NCBI RefSeq assembly: GCF_900102905.1
Contig: NZ_FNFV01000003.1
Coordinates: 310,001-374,000 of the forward strand
Length of the DNA stretch: 64,000 bases
Direction: 5' to 3'
From: Meinhardsimonia xiamenensis
GTDB lineage: Bacteria > Pseudomonadota > Alphaproteobacteria > Rhodobacterales > Rhodobacteraceae
The translations under genes were made by a program, and so were the position numbers. Of this stretch, positions 1 through 10,653 are shown one piece after another; position 1 is the first letter of the stretch; each line of letters opens with the position of its first letter. Below the pieces are notes generated by a model that was not told where the DNA came from, made no database searches, and saw only the letters and a program-made list of their open reading frames with translations.

Positions 1-75
1 CGGGGGCATGGCGCGCGGGCGAGCGCTGCGGTATCAGCGGCGCAGGAACCGCCCGTTGCAGCGAGGCGCCGATGA
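1..75 (+). CDS. Possible C-terminal tail of a gene upstream of folB (partial)
   Basis: An open frame enters from the left edge and ends in TGA at 73-75, overlapping the folB ATG at 72-74 as ATGA. Such overlaps are common between coupled genes in this window. Only 24 codons are visible, rich in Ala and Arg, with no recognisable motif. A second frame ending at 77-79 is equally possible, so the frame choice is a guess from the overlap geometry. Confidence 0.25.
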   Translation, partial: RGHGARASAAVSAAQEPPVAARRR

Positions 76-995
76 CTGACGAGATCACGCAAGCCTTCGA
101 CCATCCCGAGGCGCGTTCCGCCGCCACGGCGCCGGAGCCGCGGGACCGCCTCAGCTTGCGTGATCACATCCGTGAGGTGGAGATCGGCGCCTTCGAGACG
201 GAGCGTGGCCGTCGCCAGCGGCTGCGCTTCAACGTCGTTGTGGAGGTCGCCCCGCCCGACGCGCCGATCGGCGACGATGTTGACCGCATCCTCTCCTACG
301 ACAATCTGACCGATGCGATTTCGGCGGAACTCGGCGCCGAGAGGCTGAACCTGCTGGAGACCCTGGCCGAACGGATCGCCGCGCGCATACTGCTCAAGCC
401 GCGCGCCTTGAGGGTTTTCGTTCGTATCGAGAAACTCGACCGAGGGCCCGGCGCGCTGGGCGTTGAAATCGTGCGCGCGCGCCAGCCCGAGGCGCCCGCG
501 CCGCTGGAGGTTCCGAGCGAGCCGCCCCGGCCCGCCCCGCAGCTGGTGCTGCTTTCGGCCGCGGCCGCCGAGGATGCGCGGCTGTCCTCCTGGCTTGACG
601 CGGTTGCCGGAAAGGGCGCGGCCGTTCTCGTGGTCGCGCCGGCGGCATTGCCCTTGCCCGAAACGCGCGATCCGGAGGCCGCGCGGCAGGTGGCGCTTCT
701 CGCGCTCGATCAGGCGGCATGGGCGCTCGCGGGGCGCGATCCGCGCCTCATCGCCGTGGCCGCACGAACCGAACTTGACTGGGCCATCGGCGAAGGGAGG
801 CTTGCGGTCTGGGCACCGGCAAAGATGGTGCGCGACGCTGCGCAGCGGGTGGAGGATGTCTCCGCGCCAGCGCTGGCCGTGTGGCTGGCCGGCCGGCTTG
901 GCGTCGGCGAGCTCGTGCTGATCGGCGCACCGCCTCCGCCGGGCTGGTCGGGCGCCTCGACGCGGCTTGACGTCTCCGCGAGGGCGGGCGACTGA
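72..995 (+). CDS. folB: Dihydroneopterin aldolase with extra C-terminal domain
   Basis: Residues about 28-135 are a FolB/DHNA domain. FolB cleaves 7,8-dihydroneopterin to 6-hydroxymethyl-dihydropterin and glycolaldehyde in folate synthesis. GAFETERGRRQ contains the expected Glu, and RIEKLDRGPGALGVEIVR is the Lys-containing C-terminal signature. Normal FolB is about 120 residues; this protein has 307. After a Pro-rich linker (about 142-158) comes a second domain, about 160-303, ending in SAPALAVWLAGRLGVGELVL, which resembles the TSDSxAAWLAxxLGAexLvLvK stretch of amino-acid-kinase-fold proteins. That resemblance is my inference. The start at 72 has an AGCGAGG ribosome-binding sequence. folP follows 36 nt downstream, so the two folate genes are probably cotranscribed. 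Confidence 0.85.
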   Translation: MTDEITQAFDHPEARSAATAPEPRDRLSLRDHIREVEIGAFETERGRRQRLRFNVVVEVAPPDAPIGDDVDRILSYDNLTDAISAELGAERLNLLETLAERIAARILLKPRALRVFVRIEKLDRGPGALGVEIVRARQPEAPAPLEVPSEPPRPAPQLVLLSAAAAEDARLSSWLDAVAGKGAAVLVVAPAALPLPETRDPEAARQVALLALDQAAWALAGRDPRLIAVAARTELDWAIGEGRLAVWAPAKMVRDAAQRVEDVSAPALAVWLAGRLGVGELVLIGAPPPPGWSGASTRLDVSARAGD

Positions 996-1031
996 GCCTG
1001 CCTGCCGCCATCACGTCAGGAAAGCAAAACG

Positions 1032-2042
1032 ATGCGTGTCTATTATCGCCCGATCCCCATGACCGACCCGGCGCGCCCCGCCGGCGCGCTCGCCCTTGCC
1101 GGAGGCTGGTGCTGGTTCGATCGCGTGGAGCGCATTGCGCGTGGCGCCGAGCCCGAGGTCGTGCCGCTCGAGGCAGCTCCACCCGAGGTGCTCGAACGGC
1201 TCACCGCGCCGCGGCCGAGCCTTGCCGGGCTTGATCTTTCCCGACCGCGGGTGATGGCCATTCTCAACGTCACCCCCGACAGCTTCTCGGATGGCGGGCG
1301 TTTTGCCGCGCGCGAGGCGGCGGTCGCTCAGGGGCTGCGCCTTGCCGAGGGCGGCGCCGACATCATCGATGTTGGAGGGGAGTCGACCCGCCCCGGCGCA
1401 GACACCGTGCCGGCGGCGGAGGAGATTGCCCGCGTCGTGCCGGTGATCTCCGAACTGGCCCCGCGCATCGCCGCTCCCATCTCCATCGACACGCGCAAGG
1501 CGGCGGTCGCCGAGGCGGCTTTTGCCGCCGGTGCCGGGATTCTGAACGACGTGGCAGCGCTCGGCTTTGATCCGGCGCTTGGTCCGCTTGCGGCGCGGGC
1601 GGGCGTGCCTGTCTGCCTGATGCATGCGCAGGGCGACCCGAAGACCATGCAGGCCGACCCGCGTTATGACGACGTGCTCCTCGACGTCTACGACTTTCTC
1701 GAGGCGCGCATTGCGGCGGCCGAGGCGCTGGGCATCCCGCGCGCGCGCATCATGGTCGACCCCGGTATCGGCTTTGGCAAGACCGTCGAGCACAACCTCG
1801 CGCTCCTGCGCCGCATCTCGCTCTTCCATGCGCTGGGCTGCCCGGTCTTGCTCGGCGCCTCGCGCAAGCGTTTCATCGGCGTGATCGGGCGGGCGCCCGA
1901 GACCGGCGAAAGATTGCCGGGATCGCTCGCCGTGGCGCTTTCGGCGGTGCGGCAGGGTGTGCAGATCGTGCGGGTTCATGATAGTCTCGAGACCATTCAG
2001 GCGCTTCGCCTCGATCGGGCGCTGGTGACGCCCGACGCCTGA
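1032..2042 (+). CDS. folP: Dihydropteroate synthase
   Basis: FolP condenses 6-hydroxymethyl-dihydropterin pyrophosphate with p-aminobenzoate to dihydropteroate in the cytoplasm and is the sulfonamide target. The pterin-binding signature [15 protein letters not shown] is at about residue 75, followed by [12 protein letters not shown] and [13 protein letters not shown], all standard for the TIM-barrel enzyme. At 336 residues it is longer than the usual 280 because of an N-terminal extension of about 70 residues before the barrel. The start is preceded by AGGAAAG. It lies between folB and glmM, the folP-glmM order being common in bacteria. Confidence 0.95.
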   Translation: MRVYYRPIPMTDPARPAGALALAGGWCWFDRVERIARGAEPEVVPLEAAPPEVLERLTAPRPSLAGLDLSRPRVMAILNVTPDSFSDGGRFAAREAAVAQGLRLAEGGADIIDVGGESTRPGADTVPAAEEIARVVPVISELAPRIAAPISIDTRKAAVAEAAFAAGAGILNDVAALGFDPALGPLAARAGVPVCLMHAQGDPKTMQADPRYDDVLLDVYDFLEARIAAAEALGIPRARIMVDPGIGFGKTVEHNLALLRRISLFHALGCPVLLGASRKRFIGVIGRAPETGERLPGSLAVALSAVRQGVQIVRVHDSLETIQALRLDRALVTPDA

Positions 2043-2073
2043 GGCGGGCGACAGAGGGACAGAGACGGATTGC

Positions 2074-3432
2074 ATGACAGACAGGCTTTTCGGCACCGAC
2101 GGCGTGCGTGGGCGCGCCAACAGCTATCCGATGACGGCGGACATGGCGCTGCGGCTCGGCGCTGCCGCGGGGCGGTACTTCCGGCGTGACGGTCGCAACG
2201 GCCACCGGGTGGTGATCGGCAAGGACACCCGGCTTTCGGGCTACATGATCGAGAACGCGCTGACGGCCGGGCTGACCTCGACGGGGATGAACGTGCTTCT
2301 GCTCGGGCCCGTGCCGACGCCGGCGGTGGGTTTTCTCACCCGCTCGATGCGCGCCGATTTCGGCATCATGATCTCCGCGAGCCACAACCCGCATTACGAC
2401 AACGGGATCAAGTTCTTCGGTCCCGACGGCTTCAAGCTCTCGGACGAGGCGGAGGCGGCGATCGAGGAGCTTGTTCATGGCGAGGTGACTCCCGCCCGCC
2501 CCGAGCACATCGGCCGCGCCCGCCGCATCGACGACGGTTTGGGCCGCTACGTGGAATATGCCAAGACAACCTTTCCCGGCCGCGGCCGGCTCGACGGGCT
2601 GAAGGTGGTGATCGACTGCGCCAACGGCGCGGCCTATCGCGTCGCCCCGCAGGTGCTCTGGGAGCTTGGGGCCGATGTGGTGCCGATCGGCGTTTCGCCG
2701 GACGGCAAGAACATCAACGCCGGCTGCGGCTCCACCGACACCGCGCTTGCCGCGCGCACCGTGGTGGAGCAGGGGGCCGACCTCGGCATCGCCCTCGATG
2801 GCGACGCCGACCGGGTGATCCTCATCGACGAGACCGGCGGCGTGGCGGACGGCGACCAGATCATGGCCCTGTTTGCGGCGCGCTGGGCGGCAGACGCGCG
2901 GCTGGCGGGCAACACGCTCGTGGCCACGATCATGTCGAACCTCGGGCTCGAGCGGCATCTGAAGGGTCTCGGCATCCACCTCGAGCGCACGCCGGTGGGC
3001 GACCGTTATGTTGTCGAACGCATGCGCCAGGGCGGCTGGAACCTCGGCGGCGAGCAGTCGGGCCACATCGTGATGACCGATTACGCCACCACCGGAGACG
3101 GGCTCATCGCGGCGTTGCAGTTTCTCGCCGAGATGGTCGCCACAGGCCGCCGCGCGTCCGAGCTTGCGCGCAATTTCGAGCCGGTGCCGCAGCTTCTGCG
3201 CAACGTCCGCTACACGCGCGGTCAGGAGCCCCTGCGCACCGAGCGCGTGCGCCGCGCCATCGAGGAGGGTGAGAGGCGGCTGGCCGGGACGGGCCGGCTC
3301 GTCATCCGCCGGTCGGGCACCGAGCCGGTGATCCGGGTGATGGCCGAGTGCGAGGACGCCGACCTGATGGAGGCGGTCGTCGCCGAGATCGTCGCCGAGG
3401 TGGAAGCGGTCTGCGAGACCGCGATGAGCTGA
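2074..3432 (+). CDS. glmM: Phosphoglucosamine mutase
   Basis: GlmM interconverts glucosamine-6-phosphate and glucosamine-1-phosphate, feeding UDP-GlcNAc for peptidoglycan and LPS. The protein opens with [10 protein letters not shown]. The phosphoserine loop is [18 protein letters not shown] at about residue 100, the metal loop is [13 protein letters not shown] at about 243, the sugar loop contains GGEQSGH, and the phosphate-binding loop [12 protein letters not shown] is near the C-terminus. At 452 residues it matches the family. It is 31 nt downstream of folP and convergent with the protease gene on the other strand. Confidence 0.97.
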   Translation: MTDRLFGTDGVRGRANSYPMTADMALRLGAAAGRYFRRDGRNGHRVVIGKDTRLSGYMIENALTAGLTSTGMNVLLLGPVPTPAVGFLTRSMRADFGIMISASHNPHYDNGIKFFGPDGFKLSDEAEAAIEELVHGEVTPARPEHIGRARRIDDGLGRYVEYAKTTFPGRGRLDGLKVVIDCANGAAYRVAPQVLWELGADVVPIGVSPDGKNINAGCGSTDTALAARTVVEQGADLGIALDGDADRVILIDETGGVADGDQIMALFAARWAADARLAGNTLVATIMSNLGLERHLKGLGIHLERTPVGDRYVVERMRQGGWNLGGEQSGHIVMTDYATTGDGLIAALQFLAEMVATGRRASELARNFEPVPQLLRNVRYTRGQEPLRTERVRRAIEEGERRLAGTGRLVIRRSGTEPVIRVMAECEDADLMEAVVAEIVAEVEAVCETAMS

Positions 3433-3442
3433 GGGCGTGAAT

Positions 3443-3470
3443 GGCGGCCGCGCTCAATGCGCGCGCCGCC
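3443..3470. terminator. Shared hairpin between convergent glmM and SDH protease genes
   Basis: GGCGGC-CGCGC, loop TCAAT, GCGCG-(C)-GCCGCC forms an 11-bp stem with one bulged base. It lies just after the glmM stop and covers the last codons of the convergent protease gene. No clear T-run follows on either strand, so termination is only a possibility. Confidence 0.35.
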
Positions 3471-4302
3471 CGCCTTGGCTCGGCTGGCTGTGGGGGATGT
3501 ATTCGACGCTCGGCTGGCGCTGCGTCGGCTGGGGGTAGAGTGTCATCATCTGCAGCACCGCTTCGGGGATGTCGGTGCTGACCGGAAGGCCGATCTCCCG
3601 GGCGTGCTCGGCGAAGATCGGGTAATCGTGCGTCCAGCGCCCCTCGCTCAGCATCACCGACACCTCGCGCGCCTTCTCCGCTCCGAGCTTGTCCTTCAGG
3701 AGCGCCTCGGCCGTGGCCTGCACCTGGGCGATGGCCTTGGCGCCCTGATCGGCCATCACGATGGTCTGGTCGTCGATGTCCTTGGGCTCCTTCTTCTGCA
3801 GCACCACCTGCAGCGACGCCGCAGGCATCTGCCCCAGCTGCGGGTCGATGGGTCCGAGCGTGGCGTGCGGGCTCATCACGATCTCGTCGGCGGCAAGCGC
3901 GATCAGCGTGCCGCCCGACATGGCGAAATGCGGCACGAAGACCGTCACTTTGCCCTCATGTGCCTTCACCGCGCGGGCGATCTGGGTGGCGGCGATCACC
4001 ATGCCGCCCGGCGTGTGCAGGATGATGTCGAGCGGCTTGTCCTTGGGCGTGGCGTGGATGACGCGCAGGATTTCCTCGGAGTCATTGATGTCGATGTAGC
4101 GCATCAAGGGAAAGCCCAGGAAACTCATCGTCTCCTGCCGGTGCACCAGAAGCACCACCCGCGAGCCGCGCTCGCGCTCGAGCTTCGCGATCTGGCGCGC
4201 GCGCATGTTCTCCAGCATCTTGCGCTGGAAGATCGGCTGCAGCGCCGACATCAGGAAGATCAGCCAGAAGATGTCGAAGATCGAAAAGCCCGTGGCTTCC
4301 AT
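3454..4302 (-). CDS. SDH-family Clp-fold serine protease, membrane-anchored
   Basis: This 282-residue protein belongs to the serine dehydrogenase proteinase (SDH/DUF114) group of the ClpP/SppA crotonase fold. An N-terminal hydrophobic helix (IFDIFWLIFLMSALQPIF) anchors it, and a charged segment follows. The candidate nucleophile is the Ser of FAMSGGTLIALAADEIVMS, with LHTPGGMVIAATQIARAV as the oxyanion region and a downstream GPIDPQLG segment typical of the family. Likely role: membrane-protein or signal-peptide degradation, substrate unknown. I chose the ATG at 4302 because AGGAAGGAG precedes it and the membrane helix begins directly after. It lies downstream of ilvC on the same strand, beyond a terminator. 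Confidence 0.85.
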   Translation of the reverse strand: MEATGFSIFDIFWLIFLMSALQPIFQRKMLENMRARQIAKLERERGSRVVLLVHRQETMSFLGFPLMRYIDINDSEEILRVIHATPKDKPLDIILHTPGGMVIAATQIARAVKAHEGKVTVFVPHFAMSGGTLIALAADEIVMSPHATLGPIDPQLGQMPAASLQVVLQKKEPKDIDDQTIVMADQGAKAIAQVQATAEALLKDKLGAEKAREVSVMLSEGRWTHDYPIFAEHAREIGLPVSTDIPEAVLQMMTLYPQPTQRQPSVEYIPHSQPSQGGRRAH

Positions 4303-4370
4303 GGGTGCGCTCCTTCCTGCCTGCCTGAGCGGCTGCATCCTTGACCATGCCGCCCCCTTTGGCAACCCGG

Positions 4371-4409
4371 AAAACGAAACGGGACGCGCCCGAAGACGCG
4401 CCCCGTTTC
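4371..4409 (-). terminator. Rho-independent terminator of ilvC
   Basis: Read on the minus strand, GAAACGGGGCGCG and CGCGTCCCGTTTC form a stem with one mismatch and an 8-nt loop, followed by GTTTTCC. It begins 17 nt after the ilvC stop codon. Confidence 0.75.
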
Positions 4410-4426
4410 AATTCGTGAAAGCTCGT

Positions 4427-5503
<1,077 letters not shown>

Positions 5504-5630
5504 TTAGCGGCATTTTGCCGGGATGCAATGGCGCCCCGCATGCGGTATCGCGCGCTTCGTCCCATACGCTTTGCCAAGCGGGCGCAACCTCGCTAGGCAG
5601 AGGGCGGAACGCTTCGCAGGAGCATGAGGC

Positions 5631-6773
5631 ATGAGCGCACTTCGCCCCGACGTCGACCCTGACGGCCTGATGGAATTCTCGGTGGTCTTCACCGACCGTT
5701 CACTCAATCACATGAGCCAGCGCTTCCAGCAGGTGATGCGCGATCTGTCGGAAATCCTGCGCGGCACCTACAAGGCGGACGCTCTGGCGCTGGTGCCCGG
5801 CGGCGGCACCTACGGCATGGAATCGGTCGCCCGCCAGCTGGCCACCGGCCGAAAGGTGATGGTGATCCGCAACGGCTTCTTCTCCTACCGCTGGAGCCAG
5901 ATCTTCGAGATGGGGGCGATCCCGGCCGAGGAGACCGTGCTGAAGGCACGGCGCACCGGCAACGGGCCGCAGGCGCCCTTCGCGCCGCCGCCCGTGGAGG
6001 AGGTGGTGGAGCGCATCCGCGCCGAGCGCCCCGATCTTCTGTTCGCGCCGCATGTCGAGACGTCCTCGGGCATGATCCTGCCCGAAGACTACCTGCAGGC
6101 GGTGGCCGAGGCGGTGCATGGCGTGGGCGGGCTCTTCGTGCTCGACTGCATCGCCTCGGGCTGCGTCTGGGTGGACATGGAGAAGACCGGGGTCGACGTC
6201 CTTCTCTCCGCGCCCCAGAAGGGCTGGTCCTCGCCACCTTCGGCGGGGGTGGTGATGCTGAACGCGGCCGCGCGCGACCGCGTGAAGGAAACCCCCTCGA
6301 CAAGCTTTGCCATGGATCTGGCCAAGTGGCTGTCGATCATGGAGGCCTATGAGGCGGGCGGGCACGCCTATCACGCCACCATGCCCACCGATGCGCTCGC
6401 CGCCTTCCGCGACAATGCGGCGGAGGCGAGGGATTATGGGCTCGACCGTCTTGCCGAGGCGCAGTGGGAGCTCGGACGGCGGGTGCGCGCTGCCCTTGCC
6501 GCGCGTGGCTTGCGCTCGGTCGCCGCCGAGGGTTTCGAGGCGCCGGGTGTGGTGGTGTGCTACACTGACGACCCCGCCGTCCAGAACGGCTCGAAGTTCG
6601 CGCAAGCAGGCTACCAGATCGCGGCGGGAGTGCCGCTGATGGTGGACGAGGGCCCCGACTACCACAGCTTCCGCATCGGGCTCTTCGGGCTCGACAAGCT
6701 CAAGGATGTCGATGGCACCGTCTCCCGCCTCGAGGCGGCGCTTGACCGGGTCTTCGGCCCCGCGCAAGGCTGA
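5631..6773 (+). CDS. Class V PLP-dependent aminotransferase
   Basis: This is a 380-residue fold-type I enzyme of the alanine-glyoxylate/phosphoserine/serine-glyoxylate aminotransferase group. LVPGGGTYGMESVARQLA is the cofactor-phosphate loop region, FVLDCIASGCVWVDM contains the Asp that pairs with the pyridine nitrogen, and SAPQKGWSSPPSAG carries the likely Schiff-base Lys at about residue 195. The substrate cannot be assigned. The start at 5631 has GCAGGAG upstream; an internal ATG at 5670 is an alternative. It is divergent from ilvC and followed by the MFS gene on the same strand after 134 nt. Confidence 0.8.
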   Translation: MSALRPDVDPDGLMEFSVVFTDRSLNHMSQRFQQVMRDLSEILRGTYKADALALVPGGGTYGMESVARQLATGRKVMVIRNGFFSYRWSQIFEMGAIPAEETVLKARRTGNGPQAPFAPPPVEEVVERIRAERPDLLFAPHVETSSGMILPEDYLQAVAEAVHGVGGLFVLDCIASGCVWVDMEKTGVDVLLSAPQKGWSSPPSAGVVMLNAAARDRVKETPSTSFAMDLAKWLSIMEAYEAGGHAYHATMPTDALAAFRDNAAEARDYGLDRLAEAQWELGRRVRAALAARGLRSVAAEGFEAPGVVVCYTDDPAVQNGSKFAQAGYQIAAGVPLMVDEGPDYHSFRIGLFGLDKLKDVDGTVSRLEAALDRVFGPAQG

Positions 6774-6907
6774 GGTCGCGCAGCAACGCGCGCCGGCGGG
6801 CGGGGGAGGTGGCGGGGCGTGTCGCTCCGGCCCGCGGGTTGTCGCGAACAGGCTTGGTCGGCCAGCGCCGGGCGCCTAGAAGCGGGAAACTCCCCGCGAC
6901 GGAGATC

Positions 6908-8197
6908 ATGATGCTTCGAGTTCTGGGAAATTCCTGGGCACTGCTCATCGGCATCGGGCTGCTGATGATCGGCAACGGTATGCAGGCCACACTCATGGGT
7001 GTGCGGGGCGCCATCGAGGGTTTCAGCACGACCGAGCTGTCGATCATCACCTCGGGCTATTTTGCCGGCTTCCTGGGCGGCTCGCGGCTGACGCCGGAAC
7101 TCATCCGGCGCGTGGGACATGTGCGCGTGTTCGCCGCGCTCGGCTCCTTCGTGTCCGCTGCGCTCATCCTCTTCCCGGTGCTGACCGACCCCTGGGCCTG
7201 GACGGCGCTGCGGGTGGTGCTGGGCTTCTGCTTCTCGGGCATCTACGTCACGTCGGAAAGCTGGCTCAACAATGCCGCGACGAACGAGACCCGCGGGCAG
7301 ACCCTTTCGGCCTACATGATCGTGCAGATGCTGGGCATCATCGCCGGGCAGGGGCTTCTGAGCCTCGGCGATCCGGCAGGCTACGAGCTGTTCATCCTCC
7401 CCTCCGTGCTCGTGTCCATCTCCTTCGCGCCGATCCTGCTTTCGGTCATGCCCACACCCGCCTTCGAGACGACAAAGCCGCTGCGCCTTGGCGCGCTGTT
7501 TCGCGCCTCGCCACTCGCTTTCGCGGGTATGACCATTCTTGGCGGCGTCTTCGCCGCCCAGTTCGGCATGGCGTCCGTCTTCGCCACCCAGATCGGGCTG
7601 AGCGTGGGCGAGATCTCGGCCTTCATCTCGGCCCTTTTCGTGGGGGCGCTGGTGTTTCAGTATCCGCTCGGCTGGGTGTCCGACCGTATGGACCGCCGGC
7701 TTCTCATCCTGATGGTGTCGCTCGTCGGAGGTCTCGCGGCCATCGGCGGATGGCTTGCGGCGGACCGGTTCGCCGGGCTTGTCACTGCTGCCCTGGTGCT
7801 GGGCGGCATGACCAACCCGCTCTATTCGCTGCTGATCGCCTACCTCAACGACTACCTCGACCCCGATGACATGGCCGCTGCCTCGGGCGGGCTGATTTTC
7901 GTCAACGGGATGGGGGCGATCACCGGCCCGGTCATCACCGGCTGGCTGATGGAAACGGCCGGCCCCGCAAGGGGGTTCTGGCTGTTCATCGCCTTGCTCC
8001 TGCTCTCGCTCGCGGCCTACGCGGCCTACCGCATGACCCAGCGCCCGGCCCCGACCGTGGAGGAAACAGTGGCCTATGTCGCCGTTGCGCCCATTGCCAG
8101 CCAGGTGGCTGTGGAGGCGGCGCAGGAATGGGCGCACGAGCAGCACGAACTTCAGGAGGAGAACGCCGACGCGGACCGCGCCGCGCCCACAGGCTGA
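6908..8197 (+). CDS. MFS transporter, YcaD-like
   Basis: This 429-residue protein has about 12 hydrophobic segments and the MFS loop motif GWVSDRMDRRLL between helices 8 and 9. The overall layout, with LIGIGLLMIGNGMQ at the start and AFLGGSRLTPELIRRVGHVR in the first loop, resembles the YcaD family, whose substrates are mostly unknown. I chose the ATG at 6908 (GGAG just upstream) because sequence before it lacks membrane character. The C-terminal tail of about 50 residues is hydrophilic and rich in Glu, His and Ala. Confidence 0.8.
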   Translation: MMLRVLGNSWALLIGIGLLMIGNGMQATLMGVRGAIEGFSTTELSIITSGYFAGFLGGSRLTPELIRRVGHVRVFAALGSFVSAALILFPVLTDPWAWTALRVVLGFCFSGIYVTSESWLNNAATNETRGQTLSAYMIVQMLGIIAGQGLLSLGDPAGYELFILPSVLVSISFAPILLSVMPTPAFETTKPLRLGALFRASPLAFAGMTILGGVFAAQFGMASVFATQIGLSVGEISAFISALFVGALVFQYPLGWVSDRMDRRLLILMVSLVGGLAAIGGWLAADRFAGLVTAALVLGGMTNPLYSLLIAYLNDYLDPDDMAAASGGLIFVNGMGAITGPVITGWLMETAGPARGFWLFIALLLLSLAAYAAYRMTQRPAPTVEETVAYVAVAPIASQVAVEAAQEWAHEQHELQEENADADRAAPTG

Positions 8198-8343
8198 GGC
8201 GGCCTTCCGTTGCAAGGCCGGTCAACGGAAAATTGCGTGATCGCCACAGCCTTGCCGAATTATCCCCAGGCTGTTGCCAGCCTGTGGAAAACGCCGCAGA
8301 CTGGAAGTGCCTGGCGGGGCGCGAGAGCATGAGGGGTGTGGCG

Positions 8344-8940
8344 ATGACGACTCCGGAGGAGGTTCTGACGTTCTGGCTCGACGAGGTCGGGCCCGAGGGC
8401 TGGTATCGCGGCGACGAGGCGCTTGACCGCGAGATCCGCGAAAGGTTCCTTGATGCTTGGGAAGAGGCGCAGCGCGGCGGGTTCGGACTGTGGCTCACCT
8501 ACCCGTCGGGAACGCTGGCCTACATCATCCTGAATGACCAGTTTCCGCGAAACATGTTCCGCGGTGACGCGAAGGCCTTCTCCTCCGACCGCCGGGCGTT
8601 GGCGGCGGCCAAGATGGCCATTGCCCGCGGCTGGGACATGAAGATCGACCCGCCGGCGCGGCAGTTCTTCTACCTGCCGCTGATGCACTCGGAAAATCTC
8701 AGCGATCAGGACCGTTGCGTGCGGTTGATGAAGACCCGGATGGGCGAGGGTGGCGAGGAGAACCTGCGCCATGCGCGTGCCCACCGTGAGGTGATCCGTC
8801 GCTTCGGTCGTTTCCCCACTCGCAACGAGGCGCTGCACCGCCGTGACACGCCGCCCGAGGCCGAGTTTCTGGCGCATGGCGGCTATCGTGCCGCGCTCGA
8901 CGCGGTCGACGGAGCCGCAGCCGAAACGGGCAGCACCTGA
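8344..8940 (+). CDS. DUF924 family protein
   Basis: This 198-residue protein matches the DUF924 (YbbB-like, TPR-fold) family. It begins with TPEEVLTFWLDEVGPEGW and carries the conserved LAYIILNDQFPRNMFRG and FFYLPLMHSENLSDQ segments, then HREVIRRFGRFPTRN. Function is not known. The ATG at 8344 has GAGGGG 6 nt upstream; an in-frame ATG at 8329 is an alternative. It is downstream of the MFS gene on the same strand. Confidence 0.85.
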   Translation: MTTPEEVLTFWLDEVGPEGWYRGDEALDREIRERFLDAWEEAQRGGFGLWLTYPSGTLAYIILNDQFPRNMFRGDAKAFSSDRRALAAAKMAIARGWDMKIDPPARQFFYLPLMHSENLSDQDRCVRLMKTRMGEGGEENLRHARAHREVIRRFGRFPTRNEALHRRDTPPEAEFLAHGGYRAALDAVDGAAAETGST

Positions 8941-9059
8941 ACGCCTTGCCGGCTCACGGCACACCGCCGCCCGGGGATGCGTCATTCCGCCGGGGCAGGG
9001 CGGGCATTCCCTTTCGGCAGAGCGCGCAAGGGGTGTGGCGATTGCGCGCCTTCGGGCGA

Positions 9060-9077
9060 TAGTTTAACGTCAAACTA
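9060..9077. promoter_or_regulatory. Inverted repeat in the lpd promoter region
   Basis: TAGTTTaacgtcAAACTA is a perfect 6-bp inverted repeat with a 6-nt spacer, 35 nt before the lpd start. The size and AT-rich arms in GC-rich DNA suggest a dimeric repressor or activator site. No regulator in this window is an obvious partner. Confidence 0.35.
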
Positions 9078-9112
9078 CTTTTGCGACGCGGTTGGCTGGC
9101 GGAGGAAGCGGG

Positions 9113-10507
9113 ATGGCAGCGAAGTCTTTCGATGTGGTGGTGATCGGCGCCGGGCCCGGCGGCTATGTCGCGGCGATCCGGGCCGCGCAGCTCGGGCTCA
9201 AGGTGGCCATCGTCGAGCGCGAGCACATGGGCGGCATCTGCCTCAACTGGGGCTGCATCCCGACGAAGGCGCTGTTGCGCTCGGCCGAGGTGTTTCACCT
9301 CATGCATCGCGCGAAGGAATTCGGGCTGAAGGCCGAGAACATCGGCTTTGATCTCGACGCCGTGGTGAAGCGCTCGCGCGCGGTCGCCAAGCAGCTCAAC
9401 GCCGGCGTCGGCCATCTGATGAAGAAGAACAAGGTCACGGTGGTGATGGGCGAGGCGACGCTCGCCGGCAAGGGCCGCGTCTCTGTCAAGACCGACAAGG
9501 GCAGCGAGGAGCTGACGGCCCCGCACATCATCCTCGCCACCGGCGCGCGGGCGCGCGAGCTGCCGGGGCTCGAGGCTGACGGCGATCTCGTCTGGACCTA
9601 CAAGCATGCGCTGCAGCCGCCGCGGATGCCGAAGAAGCTCCTGGTCATCGGATCGGGCGCGATCGGCATCGAATTCGCGAGCTTCTACAACACGCTGGGC
9701 GCCGATGTGACGGTGGTCGAGGTGATGGAGCGCATCCTGCCGGTGGAGGATGCCGAGATCTCCGCCTTTGCGAAGAAGAGCTTCGTCAAGCAGGGCATGA
9801 CCATTCTGGAAGGCGCCACGGTGAAGAAGCTCGACCGCGGCAAGGGGCAGGTGACCGCTCATGTCGAGAAAGGTGGCAAAACGGAAACCCTTACCGTCGA
9901 TACAGTGATTTCCGCCGTCGGAATTGTCGGAAATGTGGAAGGGCTGGGGCTTGAGGCGCTGGGCGTGAAGATCGACCGCACCCATGTGGTGGTGGACGAG
10001 TTCTGCCGCACGGGCGTGGAGGGGCTCTATGCCATCGGCGACATTGCCGGCCCGCCGTGGCTGGCGCACAAGGCCAGCCATGAGGGGGTGATGGTGGCCG
10101 AGATGATCGCGGGGCAGAAGGTGCACCCGATCAAGCCGGGCTCGATTCCCGGCTGCACCTACTGTCATCCGCAGATCGCCAGCGTGGGTCTGACCGAGGC
10201 GCAGGCGAAGGAGGCGGGCCACGAGGTGCGCGTCGGCCGCTTCCCCTTCATCGGCAACGGCAAGGCGATCGCCATGGGCGATGCCGAGGGCATGATCAAG
10301 ACGGTCTTCGATGCGAAGACCGGCGAGCTTCTGGGCGCGCACATGGTCGGGCCTGAGGTCACCGAGATGATCCAGGGCTATGTCATCGGCAAGACGTTGG
10401 AGACGACCGAGGCCGAGCTGATCGAGACCGTGTTCCCGCATCCGACCATCTCAGAGGCGATGCACGAGGCGGTTCTCGACGCCTTCGGCCGCGTGATCCA
10501 TATCTGA
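9113..10507 (+). CDS. lpd: Dihydrolipoyl dehydrogenase
   Basis: Lpd is the FAD enzyme (E3) that reoxidises dihydrolipoamide in 2-oxoacid dehydrogenase and glycine cleavage complexes. FAD-binding [17 protein letters not shown] is at the N-terminus, the redox disulfide motif [16 protein letters not shown] at about residue 41, the NAD motif [15 protein letters not shown] at about 180, and the catalytic His-Glu pair lies in [16 protein letters not shown] near the C-terminus. Length is 464 residues. GGAGGAAG precedes the ATG. No E1 or E2 gene is adjacent, so the partner complex is not identified here. Confidence 0.97.
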   Translation: MAAKSFDVVVIGAGPGGYVAAIRAAQLGLKVAIVEREHMGGICLNWGCIPTKALLRSAEVFHLMHRAKEFGLKAENIGFDLDAVVKRSRAVAKQLNAGVGHLMKKNKVTVVMGEATLAGKGRVSVKTDKGSEELTAPHIILATGARARELPGLEADGDLVWTYKHALQPPRMPKKLLVIGSGAIGIEFASFYNTLGADVTVVEVMERILPVEDAEISAFAKKSFVKQGMTILEGATVKKLDRGKGQVTAHVEKGGKTETLTVDTVISAVGIVGNVEGLGLEALGVKIDRTHVVVDEFCRTGVEGLYAIGDIAGPPWLAHKASHEGVMVAEMIAGQKVHPIKPGSIPGCTYCHPQIASVGLTEAQAKEAGHEVRVGRFPFIGNGKAIAMGDAEGMIKTVFDAKTGELLGAHMVGPEVTEMIQGYVIGKTLETTEAELIETVFPHPTISEAMHEAVLDAFGRVIHI

Positions 10508-10521
10508 GCGGCATCGGGGCA

Positions 10522-10556
10522 CTCCGGCCCGCACGGGCCGGAGAACGCCTTTCTTG
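10522..10556 (+). terminator. Rho-independent terminator of lpd
   Basis: CTCCGGCCC, loop GCAC, GGGCCGGAG is a perfect 9-bp stem, followed by AACGCCTTTCTT. It lies 14 nt after the lpd stop and separates it from the SOS-controlled uvrA promoter. Confidence 0.7.
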
Positions 10557-10573
10557 GCGAATTCCCTGTGGGT

Positions 10574-10588
10574 GTTCGCTGTATGTTC
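10574..10588 (+). promoter_or_regulatory. LexA (SOS) box upstream of uvrA
   Basis: GTTC-GCTGTAT-GTTC matches the GTTC-N7-GTTC direct-repeat LexA box described for Rhodobacter and other alphaproteobacteria. It lies 66 nt before the uvrA start, so uvrA is probably repressed by LexA and induced by DNA damage. Confidence 0.8.
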
Positions 10589-10653
10589 CAGATTTCTGTT
10601 GGAGTCGCGCGCGCTTTCGCCTATCTCTTGGCCACTGGCGGTGAAGGTGGGTC

